Assembly (NCBI GenBank): GCA_033002965.1
Contig: JAURVB010003234.1
Span: 1 to 64,000 of the forward strand
Direction: 5' to 3'
Origin: Piper betle
Taxonomy: Eukaryota; Streptophyta; Magnoliopsida; Piperales; Piperaceae
Length of the DNA: 64,000 bases
Positions 37,118 through 49,537 of this stretch are shown here, in pieces. Within the stretch, counting starts at the first letter, position 1. Each line of letters begins with the position of its first letter. Below the pieces are notes generated by a model. The model ran no database searches and was not told the origin of the DNA. It saw nothing but the letters and a program-made list of their open reading frames with translations. The position numbers and the translations under genes are program-made.

Positions 37118-38556
37118 CCTTTCCTCCATAATTCTCTTGGCTTTGAGCACAAAGATTGAGTACTCTCAAGTAGTCGCCTTTAGTACCCTTTGAGCAACAA
37201 GTCTGGACATGCGCAGTAATACACAGTACCCGTAAACCTCCATGTTTCTCTGGGTGTCAAGAACTCAAAACAAGAGTTGTCAGGATCCCTCGAGATTGGA
37301 ATAGCTTACTAATCTAGAACCCTCTTTGACTGTCACAGCCACCCACTAATGGTACGTACGAGTCAGTTTTCCTATCTCTCATCTCATTGAAAACTCGATA
37401 AAACTATATATAGGTTTGGGAAGGGATTTACATAATAGGCACAAAGGCAACTTGTGGTGGATCTTGTTTTCAAAAACATACTCGAGGGATCTCATCCTCG
37501 AGGGTTACTAATCCAAAAAACTGGCTGATTAAATGGCCCGGGTTAAGTGGGATCCAAAAAAATACCACTTAACTCGTTCTGCAAGTAATAAAACAATACA
37601 CAATAGAATAGAGCATAAAATGGGAAATGAGTCCTAAACGGACCTGGTAGAAGCTCCTAGCGTGCCTTCCTGCCTAGGCGACGAGCTCCTACTCCGTACC
37701 TACACAACAAGACTAAATACTAACTCCCAGTATAATGCATGAATGCTAACTCCTCATAATTTCATACAAGACAACATCTATTTACATACATTTAAATTCA
37801 AACTCTAATTCATTATTATCATTCATTAACATGCATTTCAATTTAAATCAACACCTATTTACAATCACACAAAAATCATAGAACAATCAAATAAAATATG
37901 ATAAAATTCTATACCTAATTGTCAGTCACGTGGTCGCAGCGACAAGGTTGTGACCACCTCGAGTGAGGATCGTGGGGGAAAGGGAAGGAAGAAAAAAAGA
38001 AAGAAGTTGGGTGACAAGGATGGTGGCAACTGGATGGTGACAGTGTCCGAAGTGTGGAATAAATAGATGTCTGGGCGGAAGAAAATGAGTGGGCGGAAAA
38101 AAATGAATGGTTATCTCGTAATTAAAACTTGACTCAACTCTGACTTTAGAAAAATAATACTAACTCGTAATAATTCTGACAAATCTAGAAAAACGAGAAA
38201 AAATTCCATAAAGCATAATACACATTGCAACATTACAATGACATGCTCTATAACTAATAACCCATCCATACTACCCGGAACACGTCCTAATGCATTATTC
38301 GGCTTAAAAATAATTCTAAGATCTAATTAAACTAAATAAAGAAAATCTGGCTTACTCTCATATGTTCTGTTAATTCATTTTACTACTGTCTTACTGACGT
38401 TATCATCATATACTTGGACACAAATGACTCTCATGGTTTATAACACAAGACCGGTCTCAGCTCGGTACGCGTGTCTTAAAATTGACCCGACTGAAAATAA
38501 TGGTCGAACCAACCGGTTCATACTAAAAAACCCTAACTCAAAACACAGGTTTTACA
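37118..38556 (-). repeat. E array middle LTR, sense 5' part (Eb)
   Basis: Resumes at cctttcctccataattctc, matching 40425 onward, and ends at the sense start TGTAAAACC (38556). Together with 5752-6673 it makes a 2.36-kb LTR. Confidence 0.8.
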
Positions 38557-38592
38557 ACTTTCCCTCCTTATAAATATTTCGTCCACAAAATT

Positions 38593-39274
38593 TTAAATCA
38601 TGTAGGCTTCACAGTCATTGCTATCCTCTAAATCAGAAATCTGAAGCCTACTTGTCATGTCTGTTGTATCGTCCAATGGTTCAACAATTGTGGTTGTGTC
38701 CATCCTCACTGCCCATGGTAGTGCTAAAGTGGACGGTCCTTCTGGTAGTGTTATCGGCATTCCTCTTTGATTCAAAGCTGGATGGCCCTGCTGTTCTTGT
38801 CGTTTAATGGCAGCCATCATTCCTCTCTTATTCAAACCCTTTGTTGCTGTCTGGTGACTGCTGACTACTGTTTCTCTGTCTCTGTCATTAGATATAGTGG
38901 CCCACGGGAAGTGTAGGCTCCCCTCGTGCCCCACCATCCACAGCTAATTTCATCTCTGTTCATGCTACAGCGAGAGCTATTTGTCGTAGTTCTGTTCAGA
39001 ATTCCTACTAACTCTATTGCATCTGCATTTGTACCTCTGCCAACTATGCAATGGCAGCCTCCGTTTTGGTCTGACAGGTTCTAAAGATGTGGTGGCTTCC
39101 ACTACAATGGCTCCCACTATGGCAGCTTACTGAGCCTAGCTTACTCGGATTTCCCGGTGGCGGTGCGGCTCTAGTTAGGCTAGACACCATCTCCCTGTGA
39201 ACATGAGTAGGGCTGGCTTGTCTGGGAGAAGGAGGCGATGGAGTCCTGTTCCATGTACTTCGAGTTCTTACCAT
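38593..39274 (-). pseudogene. Degenerate gag-like ORF, E copy 2
   Basis: From 39274 the minus strand reads MVRTRSTWNRTPSPPSPRQ (to 39044). A stop and shifts follow, then 38593-38937 reads MVGHEGSLHFPWATISNDRD and so on, ending SDLEDSNDCEAYMI. Both blocks align with copy 1 (4953-5561), and each copy is open where the other has small lesions. No protease or RT follows. The protein family is not certain; the MVxTRS start suggests gag. Confidence 0.5.
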
Positions 39275-39450
39275 GATTACACCTACTCACTATTCCATTC
39301 CTTAAAATATTGTCATACTACCTATTGGTGAAAAATTTGTAAATCAAAAACAGCGAGGACAGAATTATATACCTGCCTGCTGAACTTGGAGCAATCTTTA
39401 CACACACTTCACGTATGAAAATATCTTCTCACTGAATCGGCCAAGAATTT

Positions 39451-39466
39451 GCTCTGATATCAAAAC
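39451..39466 (-). promoter_or_regulatory. Primer-binding site, E copy 2
   Basis: The minus strand reads GTTTTGATATCAGAGC right after the LTR end at 39467, close to the initiator Met tRNA complement. Confidence 0.7.
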
Positions 39467-41861
39467 TATAACACCCCAAATCTGGTTCACGCTTAGGAAC
39501 TGAACCGAAATGTCACAAGTCCCGGTTAGCTCGGCTAACCCGAACCCAGCCCTGTGGATCTATTCTCATCATCTCGAGATGGAAGATGTCTATTGCTATG
39601 CATGTATGAATGCACAAAAATAAACCTAACATGTTATTACATGGTTGGCATGTCAACCAATTTACATACCAAATAATTAAGATAAAATCGATAAAATTTA
39701 GTAAAATAAGACTGACTGAACTTCCCCTAAAAGTGCAATGAAGGCCCACCCTATCAAATCAACATGTATACTTATATAAATAGTTAATAAAAACATTCAC
39801 ACAATAAATTCATTCAATTGTATAATTCATTTCTGTATTGAGTCTCGATTCAACTACTAATTTACCTTCATCTTACCTAATTGAACAGGGTTTTAACTCA
39901 TCGATGTATTCTATTCACATTCACATTAATTCGCGGCCTTGGCTTACTGATTATACTTATTCAATGTCTAAATGTATTTATTAACATGTCATCGTTAGCA
40001 AACTTTCTACTAGAACATACATCATATCACACCACATCATCATGTATTGCATTTTATTACCTCATCTTTAAAATATTAAACATGCTATCATCTAACCAGT
40101 GTGTGTGTGTGCAAGAGATGTCACTGTTCCTCTATCCAGCCTGACTTATCATACTCATGATCATCACCTACATATATTATAAAAACACGTCAGTAATGAG
40201 TGATACTAGTCCAAAAATATAAATAAGTTCAAACAAGCTATGAGACCAAACTCTCATATGAAAGAAAATATTTATATAATTCTCATGAACTCTCTGAAGG
40301 GCACATACTAAGGAGCCAATAGATTGCAGACTGGGTAGCATCCTTAATTAATTGTTCTGCTGCTACTGATTTTCTCATTTCATTTTTTGGTCCCTCAACA
40401 GTACAACTATATCCTAAACCCTCACCTTCCCTCCATAATTCTCTTTGCTTTGAGCACGAAGACCAAGTACTCTCAAGTAGTCGCCGTTAGTACCCTTTGA
40501 GCAACAAGTCTGGACATGTGCTTATACACAGTAACCTTAAACCTTCATGTTTCTCCAGGTGTCAGACACCCAAAACAAGAGTTGTTAGGATCCCTCAGCA
40601 TTAGAACGTACTGTTCACTAATCCAGAGCCAGCTTTGACTGGCATGTGCACCCGCTCATGGTACGTACAAGTCGGTTTTCCTATATCTCATCTCATTGAA
40701 AACTCGATAAAACTATATATAGGTCTACGAAGGGATTTATATAATAGGCTCGAAGGCAATTTGTGGTGGATCTTATTTTCAAAAGATACTCGAGGGATCT
40801 CATCCTCGAGGGTACTAATCCGGAAACTATTTGATTAAGTGGCCCTGGTTAAGTGGGATCCAAAAATACCACTTAACTCGTCCTGCAAGTAATAAAACAA
40901 TACACAATAGAATAGAGCATAAAACAGGAAATGAGTCCTAAACGGACCTGGTAGAAGCTCTGAGCATGTCCTCCAGCCTAGCTGACAAGCTCCTACTCCG
41001 TACCTACACAACAAGACTAAATACTAACTCCAAGTATAATGCATGAATGCTACACTCCTCATAATTTCATACAAGACAACATCTATTTACATGCATTTAA
41101 ATTCAAACTCTAATTCATTATTATCATCTGTTAACATGCATTTCACTTTAAATCAACACCTATTTACAATCACAAAAAAAATATAAAACAATCAAATAAA
41201 ATCGGATAAAATTCTATACCTAATTGTCAATCACGCGGCCACGGTGACAAGGTTGTGATTGCCTCAAGTGAGGATTGTGGAGGAAAGGGAAGGAAGAAAA
41301 AAAGAAAGAAGTTGGGTGAGGGGGATGGTGGCAACTGGATGGTGACAATGTCCGAAGTGTGGAATAAATAGATGGTTGGGGGGAGGAAAATGAGTGGTCA
41401 GGAAGAAAAACGAATGGTTGTCTCTTAATTAAAACTTGAATCAACTCTGACTTTAGAAAAATAATCCTTACTCGTAATAATTCTAAAAAATCTAGAAAAA
41501 CGAGAAAAATTCCATAAAGCATAATACACATCACAACATTACAATGACATGCTCTATAACTAATAACCCACCCAAATTGCCCATAATGCATCCTAATGCG
41601 TTATTCGGCTTGAAAATAATTCTACGATCTAATTAAAATAAATAAAGAAAATCCGGCATACTATCATATATTCTGATAACTTATTCTGTTATTGTCTTAC
41701 CAACGTTATCATGATATATTTAGGAACACATGACTCTCATGATTCATAACACAAAACTGGCCCCAGCTCGGTACGCGTATTTTGAAATTGACCCGACTAA
41801 AAATAACAGTTGAACCGACCAATTCAGACAATAAACCCTGACTTGAATCACGGGTTTTACA
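39467..41861 (-). repeat. E array 5' LTR (Ec)
   Basis: 2395 bp, the only uninterrupted LTR of the E array: tataacacccc to cgggttttaca. The right flank is tatgc; the left copy of the target duplication lies outside the window. Confidence 0.85.
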
Positions 41862-44590
41862 TATGCCCATAGTGACTAGTATGGATACCTGATATTTGAA
41901 AGCTTTCAATCCTTTGGGACCCAAATAGCTCGATTGACAAGCATTAACGTCCAACTTTCGAAGAACTTCACAAGAATTCGCCCTAAAATTCTAAATGAGC
42001 AAGTAAGCAAAATGCTCCATTAGCAGAGTACATTGGATCATAGCAGCAATCAAAGATGTAGGCAAGTCTTTGGATATGGATCATAACACAAGTAACTCCC
42101 ACTACAGAATAGCAAACACTTCAAATTTGCAACCATCTAATAAGCTAGACATCCAGTCATTCCAACATAAATTAATCCACGCATTAAAAATAAACTTTAT
42201 AAGAAATGGCCTGGAATGATCAATTGTAGTCGAATGAGCATCTGTCAAACTGTCACCATGATGGGTGGTCGAGTGCTTGAGAGTGCACGATTAGTGTCAC
42301 ACCAGGATTGTGGTGTCTGATGGCTCCAAAACACCGTCATCATGGACCATATAACCAACATCATTGACGACTTCTATAGTTGGTTGGATAGTAGGTCGTG
42401 GCAACGATGATGTGTTGGGCACACTAAAATGTATAGAAAAACTGTCAAGAAGTTGGGTAGTGGGTGCAGACGGCAAGGCTGGTGGAATATCGGCATGCAC
42501 AAGAACGGGAAGCCTATGTAGGGGAGGCATGGGACGGGTAACTACGACAGCTTGTTGAGGGGCCACTAGTGGGCTATGGTGAGGTCCGGATGCTGCTCTA
42601 GTGTGTGGTCAACAACTGTGGTGGCAAGGTTATGAGAGGATAACATGGAGGTGGGATCACAGATTGGTGTTGAAATTTTGTCATGGGAAGGGGCAGTAGG
42701 TGGTGCACCTTGAAGGTACTTGAGTGGTAAGGAGCCAACAATGAGGTGCCTGGATGTATAGGTGATTTGTAAATTATAACGCATGTGCACGTGCCGAATC
42801 AGTAGTAGAAATTCTCAATTACCAAAATTAATTTAATTAATTATACTTAAATGAAAGCAAATTCAAAGAGTAATTTAATTATGAATTAAAGCTAAACTAA
42901 TCTAAAATATAATATTTAAATTAAATATTAACTTTCAAGACGACAAACCTAAGATTTTGAATATCACTTTGTGCTCTATATAATTAATGTTATAACTTCT
43001 ATATATGAATTGCGCACTTGGATTATTAACCATAGGAATTAATTATTTATAACATCTCTTAGATTCACCATAAACTTATCACTCGCATCCAACTCCTATA
43101 TCTCTATGAAATTGTGTATGCCAAATGATATTTTAAGTTCTACCTTTAACAATTCACTCAAGACATATGTGAATCACCTAAAATAGATGAACAATAGCTA
43201 TTTTATTCATTGACGAATTTAATCTTTCTATCTCTAGACAAAGTCAAATGTCTAGATCAATCAATAGGTGATCAGACTAATAATATTATTAATGAACAGA
43301 ATAAAATAGATAATCCAACATCATAATCATATAAATAAAAATTAATAACTTTTATTAATCCATAAAGTATTCGATTAAATACAAGAAATTCATATGTGAT
43401 ATGATAGACATCGTTGAATTACAAAGAAAAGTAAATCAAAATAAAGAAAAACTCTTTTGGAGAAATCATCTTTTTCTTCTAATCCAACTCCTTTGTCTTC
43501 CTTCTCTTGTCTTTCATGCCATCTCTTAGTCATATAATATTGTTCTCTCTTCACAAGAAGAAGTCCCCTTATATAGAACTTGTCTATATTTATCCGCAAC
43601 TCTAAAGATTATTAAGAATATTTTATAAAGATCATGTTTATCATTAATGTCCACGGATATCCATATCTCCAATGATCTTTATAACATGCTTCATGAAGAT
43701 CACGCCTATCTCTAAGAAGATCTCGCTCATCCTTAAGGTTAGTTACCACTAACTCCCATTAGTTGGCTAAGGATCGTCTTCTAACTCTTATACCTTGTTA
43801 GAAGAGCCTTAATTATTACTTTTTACAGCAAACTCACAATAATTTCTCGTACTATTAATAATATGTAATAAACTTTTAAACTAATAAAATTAAAATAAAA
43901 ATCACTCGAAACATGACAATAATTACATGAAATGCAAAGAATAATAACCCTTTTATGGAGTTATCAATAGGGCATTATCGAGTGGTCTTGTGAAGGAGGC
44001 CGATGGCTCTGCATCATCATTGGAGAGCCGAAGGGGGTGCAATGGATGTGGGTGGCACCATGGACCAATTGGAGACATTTGGAGTCGGCCAAAGGGGGTA
44101 ACGCAATGGGTAGGGTGGATCTACAAAGGAGGCATGATTGGTATACCGATAGTCGCAACATGGGTGGTAGAAGTAGATGTGCAAGGTATTACCAGTGGGA
44201 TGGAAGCTTGAAGTGTAGCAGCATAATATGCCGTTAATGATGGCCTGGACTACTAAAAAGCTTGGGGATGGAAGCCCTCTTGTTGCGGCATCAGGATGTT
44301 CCAATGGTCCAGATGGGAGCAATGTTGCCGGGATTGGTGAAATCTTCGTCATCTCATAGTAGTCTGGAGGTACAGCCAGCAGTCGAGGGACACTCGGTCG
44401 CCATCTGGAGCTGTCTCCCAACTTTGTTCGGAGGATAATATACTTTCCTATAAAGACTGACGTTTCGATGCTAATAGTTTCTAGAAAATTTGTCTGATGC
44501 CATCAATTGAAAGTAATCGATCTGCACGAAGTCAAGAAGACTCTCTGGATGCCATACTAAAAGTCCAATCCTGTGGCTCTGATAATTAAT
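41862..44590 (-). mobile_element. Degenerate LTR-element interior F, split by solo LTR G
   Basis: A primer-binding-site-like TTATCAGAGCC at 44575-44585 (minus) next to an LTR-like end tgcatca (44591) suggests the start of a minus-strand retroelement interior. Pro/Ser/Thr-rich open frames lie at 44017-44421 and 42297-42790 on the minus strand, but they have no recognisable domain. The left part (41862-42290) shows no gene. It could be a non-autonomous LTR element or an old copia-like gag region. Confidence 0.4.
42763..43966 (-). mobile_element. Solo LTR G with ATAGG target duplication
   Basis: A 1204-bp element beginning tgatttgt and ending gagttatca is flanked by ATAGG at 42758-42762 and 43967-43971. 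The minus strand carries a tatataagg TATA-like box (about 43569-43577) and an open frame, 43390-43599, that I take as transcribed LTR rather than a gene. Its motifs (aataggtgatcagac, attcaat-rich) resemble element C LTRs, so it may be Athila-related. Confidence 0.75.
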
Positions 44591-45540
44591 TGATGCAGTG
44601 TACAAGTGTACAAGTTATAAAACAGTAAACAAAAAGATAACTTGACCCAAATAAGTTGTTTATTCCATTACTATAGAATGCTTACACAGACAAGCTATAA
44701 GATTTGATACATGAACCCAAGGTTTAGATGAGGTAAAAGATTCCTAATATGAATGGCCATGATGAGGAACAACAAAAAAGATAGGTCACCAATGGGACAA
44801 GTTGGCCTTGGTGTCGACACTCTGGGATTTCCCCTGGTCTCAACAATGAGGAGAAGATACAACACCTGTCAGTGTTAGAGTCGGCACAAAAAATAATTCA
44901 AATCCACTAAATCTCAAATTTTCATCAATCGGATTCTCCTTTTCATAGTCTATAAGTGAAACTTGTAACAGAAGAAAATGACTAGATAAAAACCTATCGT
45001 AATAGAAATCTAAAATTAAAAGACATAAAAGAACCTATTAAAAATAGGTGTCATAAATTTAAAATAAAAATAAATCAAATTAACTTTCATATATTGTCCA
45101 CAAAAGGCACTAGCTTGAACAAAACCATATCTTTCATCACTCGGATCTCTTCTTAAAACACAACGAAGAAAACTGCCAAATCTATCCGTGTCAATCTAAA
45201 TTAGGTCAATGGTTCATGTCTCCTCATCAGATTGACACATTCACTAACCCCCTTAGTAAAATAAAGCTACCACAAGAATAAATCAACGATAGAGACAATA
45301 AGAAATTATCATAATATTAAACCAGTAATGACACAAATAGTTAACTAGTCAAAAAATTACCAATGTTACAATAAAAAATTGATGCAGTACAATTAATAAA
45401 GAATTTACTTTCGTTCGACATTTACTCACTTTAGACCGACTTGTAGTATGTTCTCAAATTTTGTACTTAGTATAAAAAATTTTGTTTAGTATTTTCTTTT
45501 TGTTATTAGGTTTCATAAGCCTTTAAATACAGGCCTCAAA
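44591..45540 (-). repeat. Probable LTR of element F (extent uncertain)
   Basis: The sense LTR end is tgcatca at 44591. A TATA-like TATTTAAAGG lies near 45520-45530 on the minus strand. I could not fix the other boundary. A short similar string attgatgcag recurs at 45378. Confidence 0.35.
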
Positions 45541-46616
45541 TATCAAGAATAAAATATTGATCTTAATAGCCCAGAGAAAATTAATGCTTGGCCGAAGAGG
45601 TATTAGCCTCCTTTCTCTCACGGATTTTGACAGAATATTATGCTACCCATCACCTGTTTCCTTTCACTTTTCCTCATCCAAAAAATTTTAAATCATCTAA
45701 GACAAGAGATCACTCAAATTCTAACCTTGCACCTCCCAAATAATCATCTAACATCAACAATAAATCTTTAAATGAAGGTACACTAATAATCACAAAAGTG
45801 AAAAGTTTGGATATTGAAGTTTATAGAATCAAATAACAATTTTCCTTATTCTTGTGATATTGATAATAATGAGATTCAACTTCGTTTGTTATACTAAATT
45901 TAAATGCAAAAAAATAAAAAGGAACTAGAACATAATCAATTTTAAGGACTAATCCTATTATGCCATCCAAAATAACAAATGCTTCTCTTTTAATGAAATA
46001 CAGTGAACTGGATTGTCTGAAAAAATTTCCAACTTTAAAACAAGTAGGAAAGGCATATGGTGATGGTATTTAAATTTATCTTTTGTGCAGGAAAGTGGTT
46101 TAAAATTGATGCTTGGATGCAATTTGTGTTATTTGTACAAGTAAAAAACAGGTTATCCAAAAATCTTTTGTCAATCTGTTTCGGCCAGGAATAAGGATAT
46201 TAAGGCATAGTAGATAAAGTAATGAAGATGACGAAGAAAATTTTCATATTATTGATCAAGAACATATGCAATCAAATATATCATCAAAAAGTAAATAATC
46301 ACTCCTATGAAATAAAAGACTAGCAGAATAGAAAAGTTATCTTCAATTCTAGGTAAGGTCAATTCTGAGATTTTTGAATAACTGCAATAAAAAATGAGCT
46401 ATCAAAGAATTGAAAAATAGCTATACATATATATATTAAAATCAAGACTTTTAATCTAGTGTCAACATGCCCTCTAACTATTTTACACAATATTATTCTA
46501 TATTTTACATATTATTTATAAATAAAAATATATTAAAATTTTTAAAAATAAATATAATATATAAGATTATAAAAAATAAATATGTACTATAATATAAATC
46601 AAGTACTACAAATAAA
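45541..46616. other. AT-rich sequence, nothing recognised
   Basis: No ORF, RNA gene or repeat family that I can name. It is strongly AT-rich near 46480-46610. Confidence 0.4.
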
Positions 46617-46635
46617 TCATCATCATCATCATCAC
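46617..46635. repeat. (ATC)n / (TGA)n tract at LINE end
   Basis: About six cat units on the plus strand, at the expected 3' end of the LINE fragment. Confidence 0.8.
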
Positions 46636-47326
46636 CCACTTAATCTTAAAGAATTGAGGTTGGGGTTATAGATTTTTTCCCTCTACTTATCATAGACCAT
46701 ATTAACGCTTAATTCCTTAGAAAAGAAAATGTTCTATACTAAGGTATTTGGGTCCGTAACCGTGGGTTCCAATGCATGAGATCTTATAACACTTACCAAT
46801 GAGGTTTTATCAATTACTATTACACAGAAAAATCAATTATAGACACTAAACTTTTATATATCTTTTCTTATTGTCACAACCCATGTTCTTTTAAGCCATT
46901 CACGCCCTCTTTTAATACTCTGACAAAATAATATGGTATAGTGTTACCAACATTAATTGTACACATATAGTGTTGTTGGGAATTCAGTATTTAATGATTT
47001 TTTCACACATTCATCTCAACATCCCCATCTCAGCTACTCCCACTTTTTCAATATGTATTTGCTTTGTTACCCAACATTTTGCTCCATAAAGCAATGCTAT
47101 GAGAATAGTTATTTTATAAAATTTATATTTCAATTTCATAAAAACTTGTTTATCACATACCACCCCAAAAGCAGCTCTCCAGTTTAACCATCCAACTGCA
47201 ATTCTATGTTTGACATCATCATCAATGTCCCCATCTACATTTAACATAAAGCCAAAGTACATAAAATGCCCCTTATGTGACAACTCATGATTCTCTAAAC
47301 GGAGAAAAAAATCTCCCTCATAGTGG
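46617..47326 (-). pseudogene. LINE reverse transcriptase 3' fragment (RTE-like tail)
   Basis: The minus strand at 47011-47320 reads like the C-terminal end of a plant non-LTR reverse transcriptase. The relevant pieces are FMYFGFMLNVDGDIDDDV, HRIAVGWLNWRAAFGVVCDK, LKYKFYKITI, LLYGAKCW and VAEMGMLR, all typical of this region. Downstream, degraded blocks (ALEPTVTDPN) lead to a (TGA)n-type tail at 46617-46635, the kind of simple-repeat 3' end seen in RTE-clade LINEs. The 5' side is cut by LTR A6 at 47327, so the rest of the LINE would lie beyond A6, outside the window. Clade assignment is tentative. Confidence 0.75.
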
Positions 47327-49537
47327 TGTTAGCACCCCAAATCTAGTTCACGCTCATGAACCGAACTAGCATGTTACAAGCTCCGGTTAGGTTGGCTAAC
47401 CAAAACCCAACTAATACGGACTTAATCTCGGCATCTTAAGATGAATATACGACTTGTCATGCATGGATGAATGAACAGAATCTTAACATGATACTACATG
47501 GATGACATGCAAACTAATTTACACGCCAATACAATTGCGAACAAAATCAATAAAAATTCTAAAATAAAATGAACAGAGTCTCCCCTAAAAGTTCAAGTAG
47601 GGGCCACCCCGTCAAAAATAATATATACAAACATATATGCATATATCAACATTTTCATTCACACAAAATCTAATCTACTGTATACTCATTTTGAAGCTTG
47701 GGTCTCAACCCACCTTTGCAATCTATTCATATTTCACATCATATCATTGTGTCTTACCATTTAATCATATCATATCACCATGTCTTAGCATTTAATCAAA
47801 TCATTCTCAACATAATAACATCATAACCAAAATATTAACCACTCTATCGGCTGACATGTGTGTGCAAGAGACATCATTGCTCCTATGTCGAGGCTGACAC
47901 ATCCAACTCGTGATTATCACCTACATATAGTATAAAAACATGTCAATAACAAGTGTTACTAGTCCAAAATATAACTATAACAAACTGGCTATGAGAGCAA
48001 TCTCTCATATGAAAAAAACATTCGTGTACTTCTCGTCAACTCTCTGAAGGGCACTTACTGAGGAGCCACTGAGCTGTAGACCCAGTAGCATCTCTAATTA
48101 TCTGCTTTGCCAATGCCTCATTCGACATTTTCTCATTTCATTTTTCTCTGGTCCATTAGGCTTACATGTATATCCTAAGCCCTCTCCTTTCTTCAATAAT
48201 TCTCCTGGCCTTAAGTACGAAGGCCGAGTACTCTTAGGCAATTGCATTTAGTGCTCTTTGAACCACAAGTCTGGACATGCGATGTACTTAATAGTACCCA
48301 TAAACCTCCACGTTCTCCGGGTGTGAGGAAATCAAACATGGAGATGTCAGGATCCCTCAAGAATGGAACAGTCTGCTGACTAATCCAGAGCCCGCTTCGA
48401 CTGTCATGCCATTCGCTCATGGTACGTGCAAGTCGATTTCTCCATCTCTCATCTCACTGAAAACTTGATAAAATTATATATATAGGCCTGGGAAGGGATT
48501 CATATAATAGGCCCGAAGGCAACGTGAGTTGGATCTAAGTTTCAAAAACAAACTCGAGGGATCTCATCCTTGAGGGTTATTAATCCAGAAATAACGTGTG
48601 ACTAAATGGCCCGCGTGGAGTGGGATACAATAAATACATCATTCAACATGTCCGTTTACCTATAAAAATAAACCACGATGGAGTATAGAGATAAAATGAT
48701 AAGTGAGTCCTAACGGACCTGGTTGAAGCTCCAAGTGTGTCCTCACGCCTAGGCAGCGAGCTCTTACTCCGTACCTACACATCAAATCCAAAAACTAATA
48801 CCCGCTAACTAAATGATGCATCAACTCAACATGATCAACACACTCATGATATAACCAACATCCATCAACAATCAAATAATCATAAATGTGAAAATAATTC
48901 TAACTCATCCCATTCATACCAATTTTATTATGTTTTTCTAAGTTACGTCATGGTCGATTAGCATGCTTATATTTAATTTACCTCATTAGATCACTTAGCA
49001 TTCATTTACTATTAATCACATCATGCAAATCATCACTTCATCCAGAATTAAGCATTAATTGCAGCAATTAATCAATCCTAACATGTTGTGCTAACAATCA
49101 TCAATTTTAAATAATTAAATCATAGGTAATTGTACCTCTCGTCGTAGACAATCGGCGACGGCTAGGGTTTCGCCGCACATCTCGAAGCTCGAATTCGGCA
49201 CTCATCTGCGTCTGAAGTTCGATCGACTGGATGAGCTCCATGAAAGATCCACTGAATTCCAGCGAATCCTATTTTCCGGTCAGGTTCTGGCCGTTTCAGT
49301 GGTTTTTCGGCAACGTTTTGGCAGTTTTACGGTAGTAGTCACCGGCGGCATCTACTGGCCAAATAGTAGGGCTATTGGGCACCGTTGGAACCCGCTCGGC
49401 GAGCCCGAGACGTCTATGATGTCAACACCATCAGTGCAGGTGGCGGCTCGCCAGAAAATGGCAAAAATAGAGGCGGCGGCAATGGGTGTAAACTCTGGCC
49501 GATGTGGGCGGCATTGGGCTCTGCTCCGGTCAGGGAG
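47327..49537 (-). repeat. Family A LTR A6, sense 3' part
   Basis: Begins tgttagcacccc (sense end GGGGTGCTAACA) with flank agtgg. It runs colinearly with A2 up to the GC-rich region (49130-49537) and is interrupted there by element B-. It resumes at about 63473. Confidence 0.85.

Larger units (their letters stand above)
38557..39466 (-). mobile_element. E internal region 2
   Basis: 910 bp between LTRs, colinear with 4858-5751. It has a purine-rich end next to 38557, a gag-like frame and a primer-binding site at 39451-39466. Confidence 0.7.
4001..41861 (-). mobile_element. Tandem LTR array E (LTR-int-LTR-int-LTR), interrupted by element A
   Basis: Three minus-strand LTRs (4001-4857; 5752-6673 plus 37118-38556; 39467-41861) alternate with two internal regions of about 0.9 kb (4858-5751 and 38557-39466). 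Each internal region has a primer-binding site complementary to initiator Met tRNA on one side and a purine-rich tract on the other. LTRs start TGTAAAA and end GGTGTTA(C/T)A in sense. This head-to-tail layout is expected from unequal recombination between LTRs of adjacent copies. The middle LTR was split by element A (6674-37117), and the leftmost LTR by the hAT element. Confidence 0.75.

Noticed and set aside
43390..43599. 69-codon minus-strand ORF
   Set aside because: Lies just after a TATA-like box inside solo LTR G and matches no protein; probably transcribed LTR leader.
42297..44421. Possible host gene on minus strand
   Set aside because: Low-complexity Pro/Ser/Thr composition, no domain, a primer-binding-like site upstream, and disruption by solo LTR G. 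A host gene cannot be excluded but is not supported.
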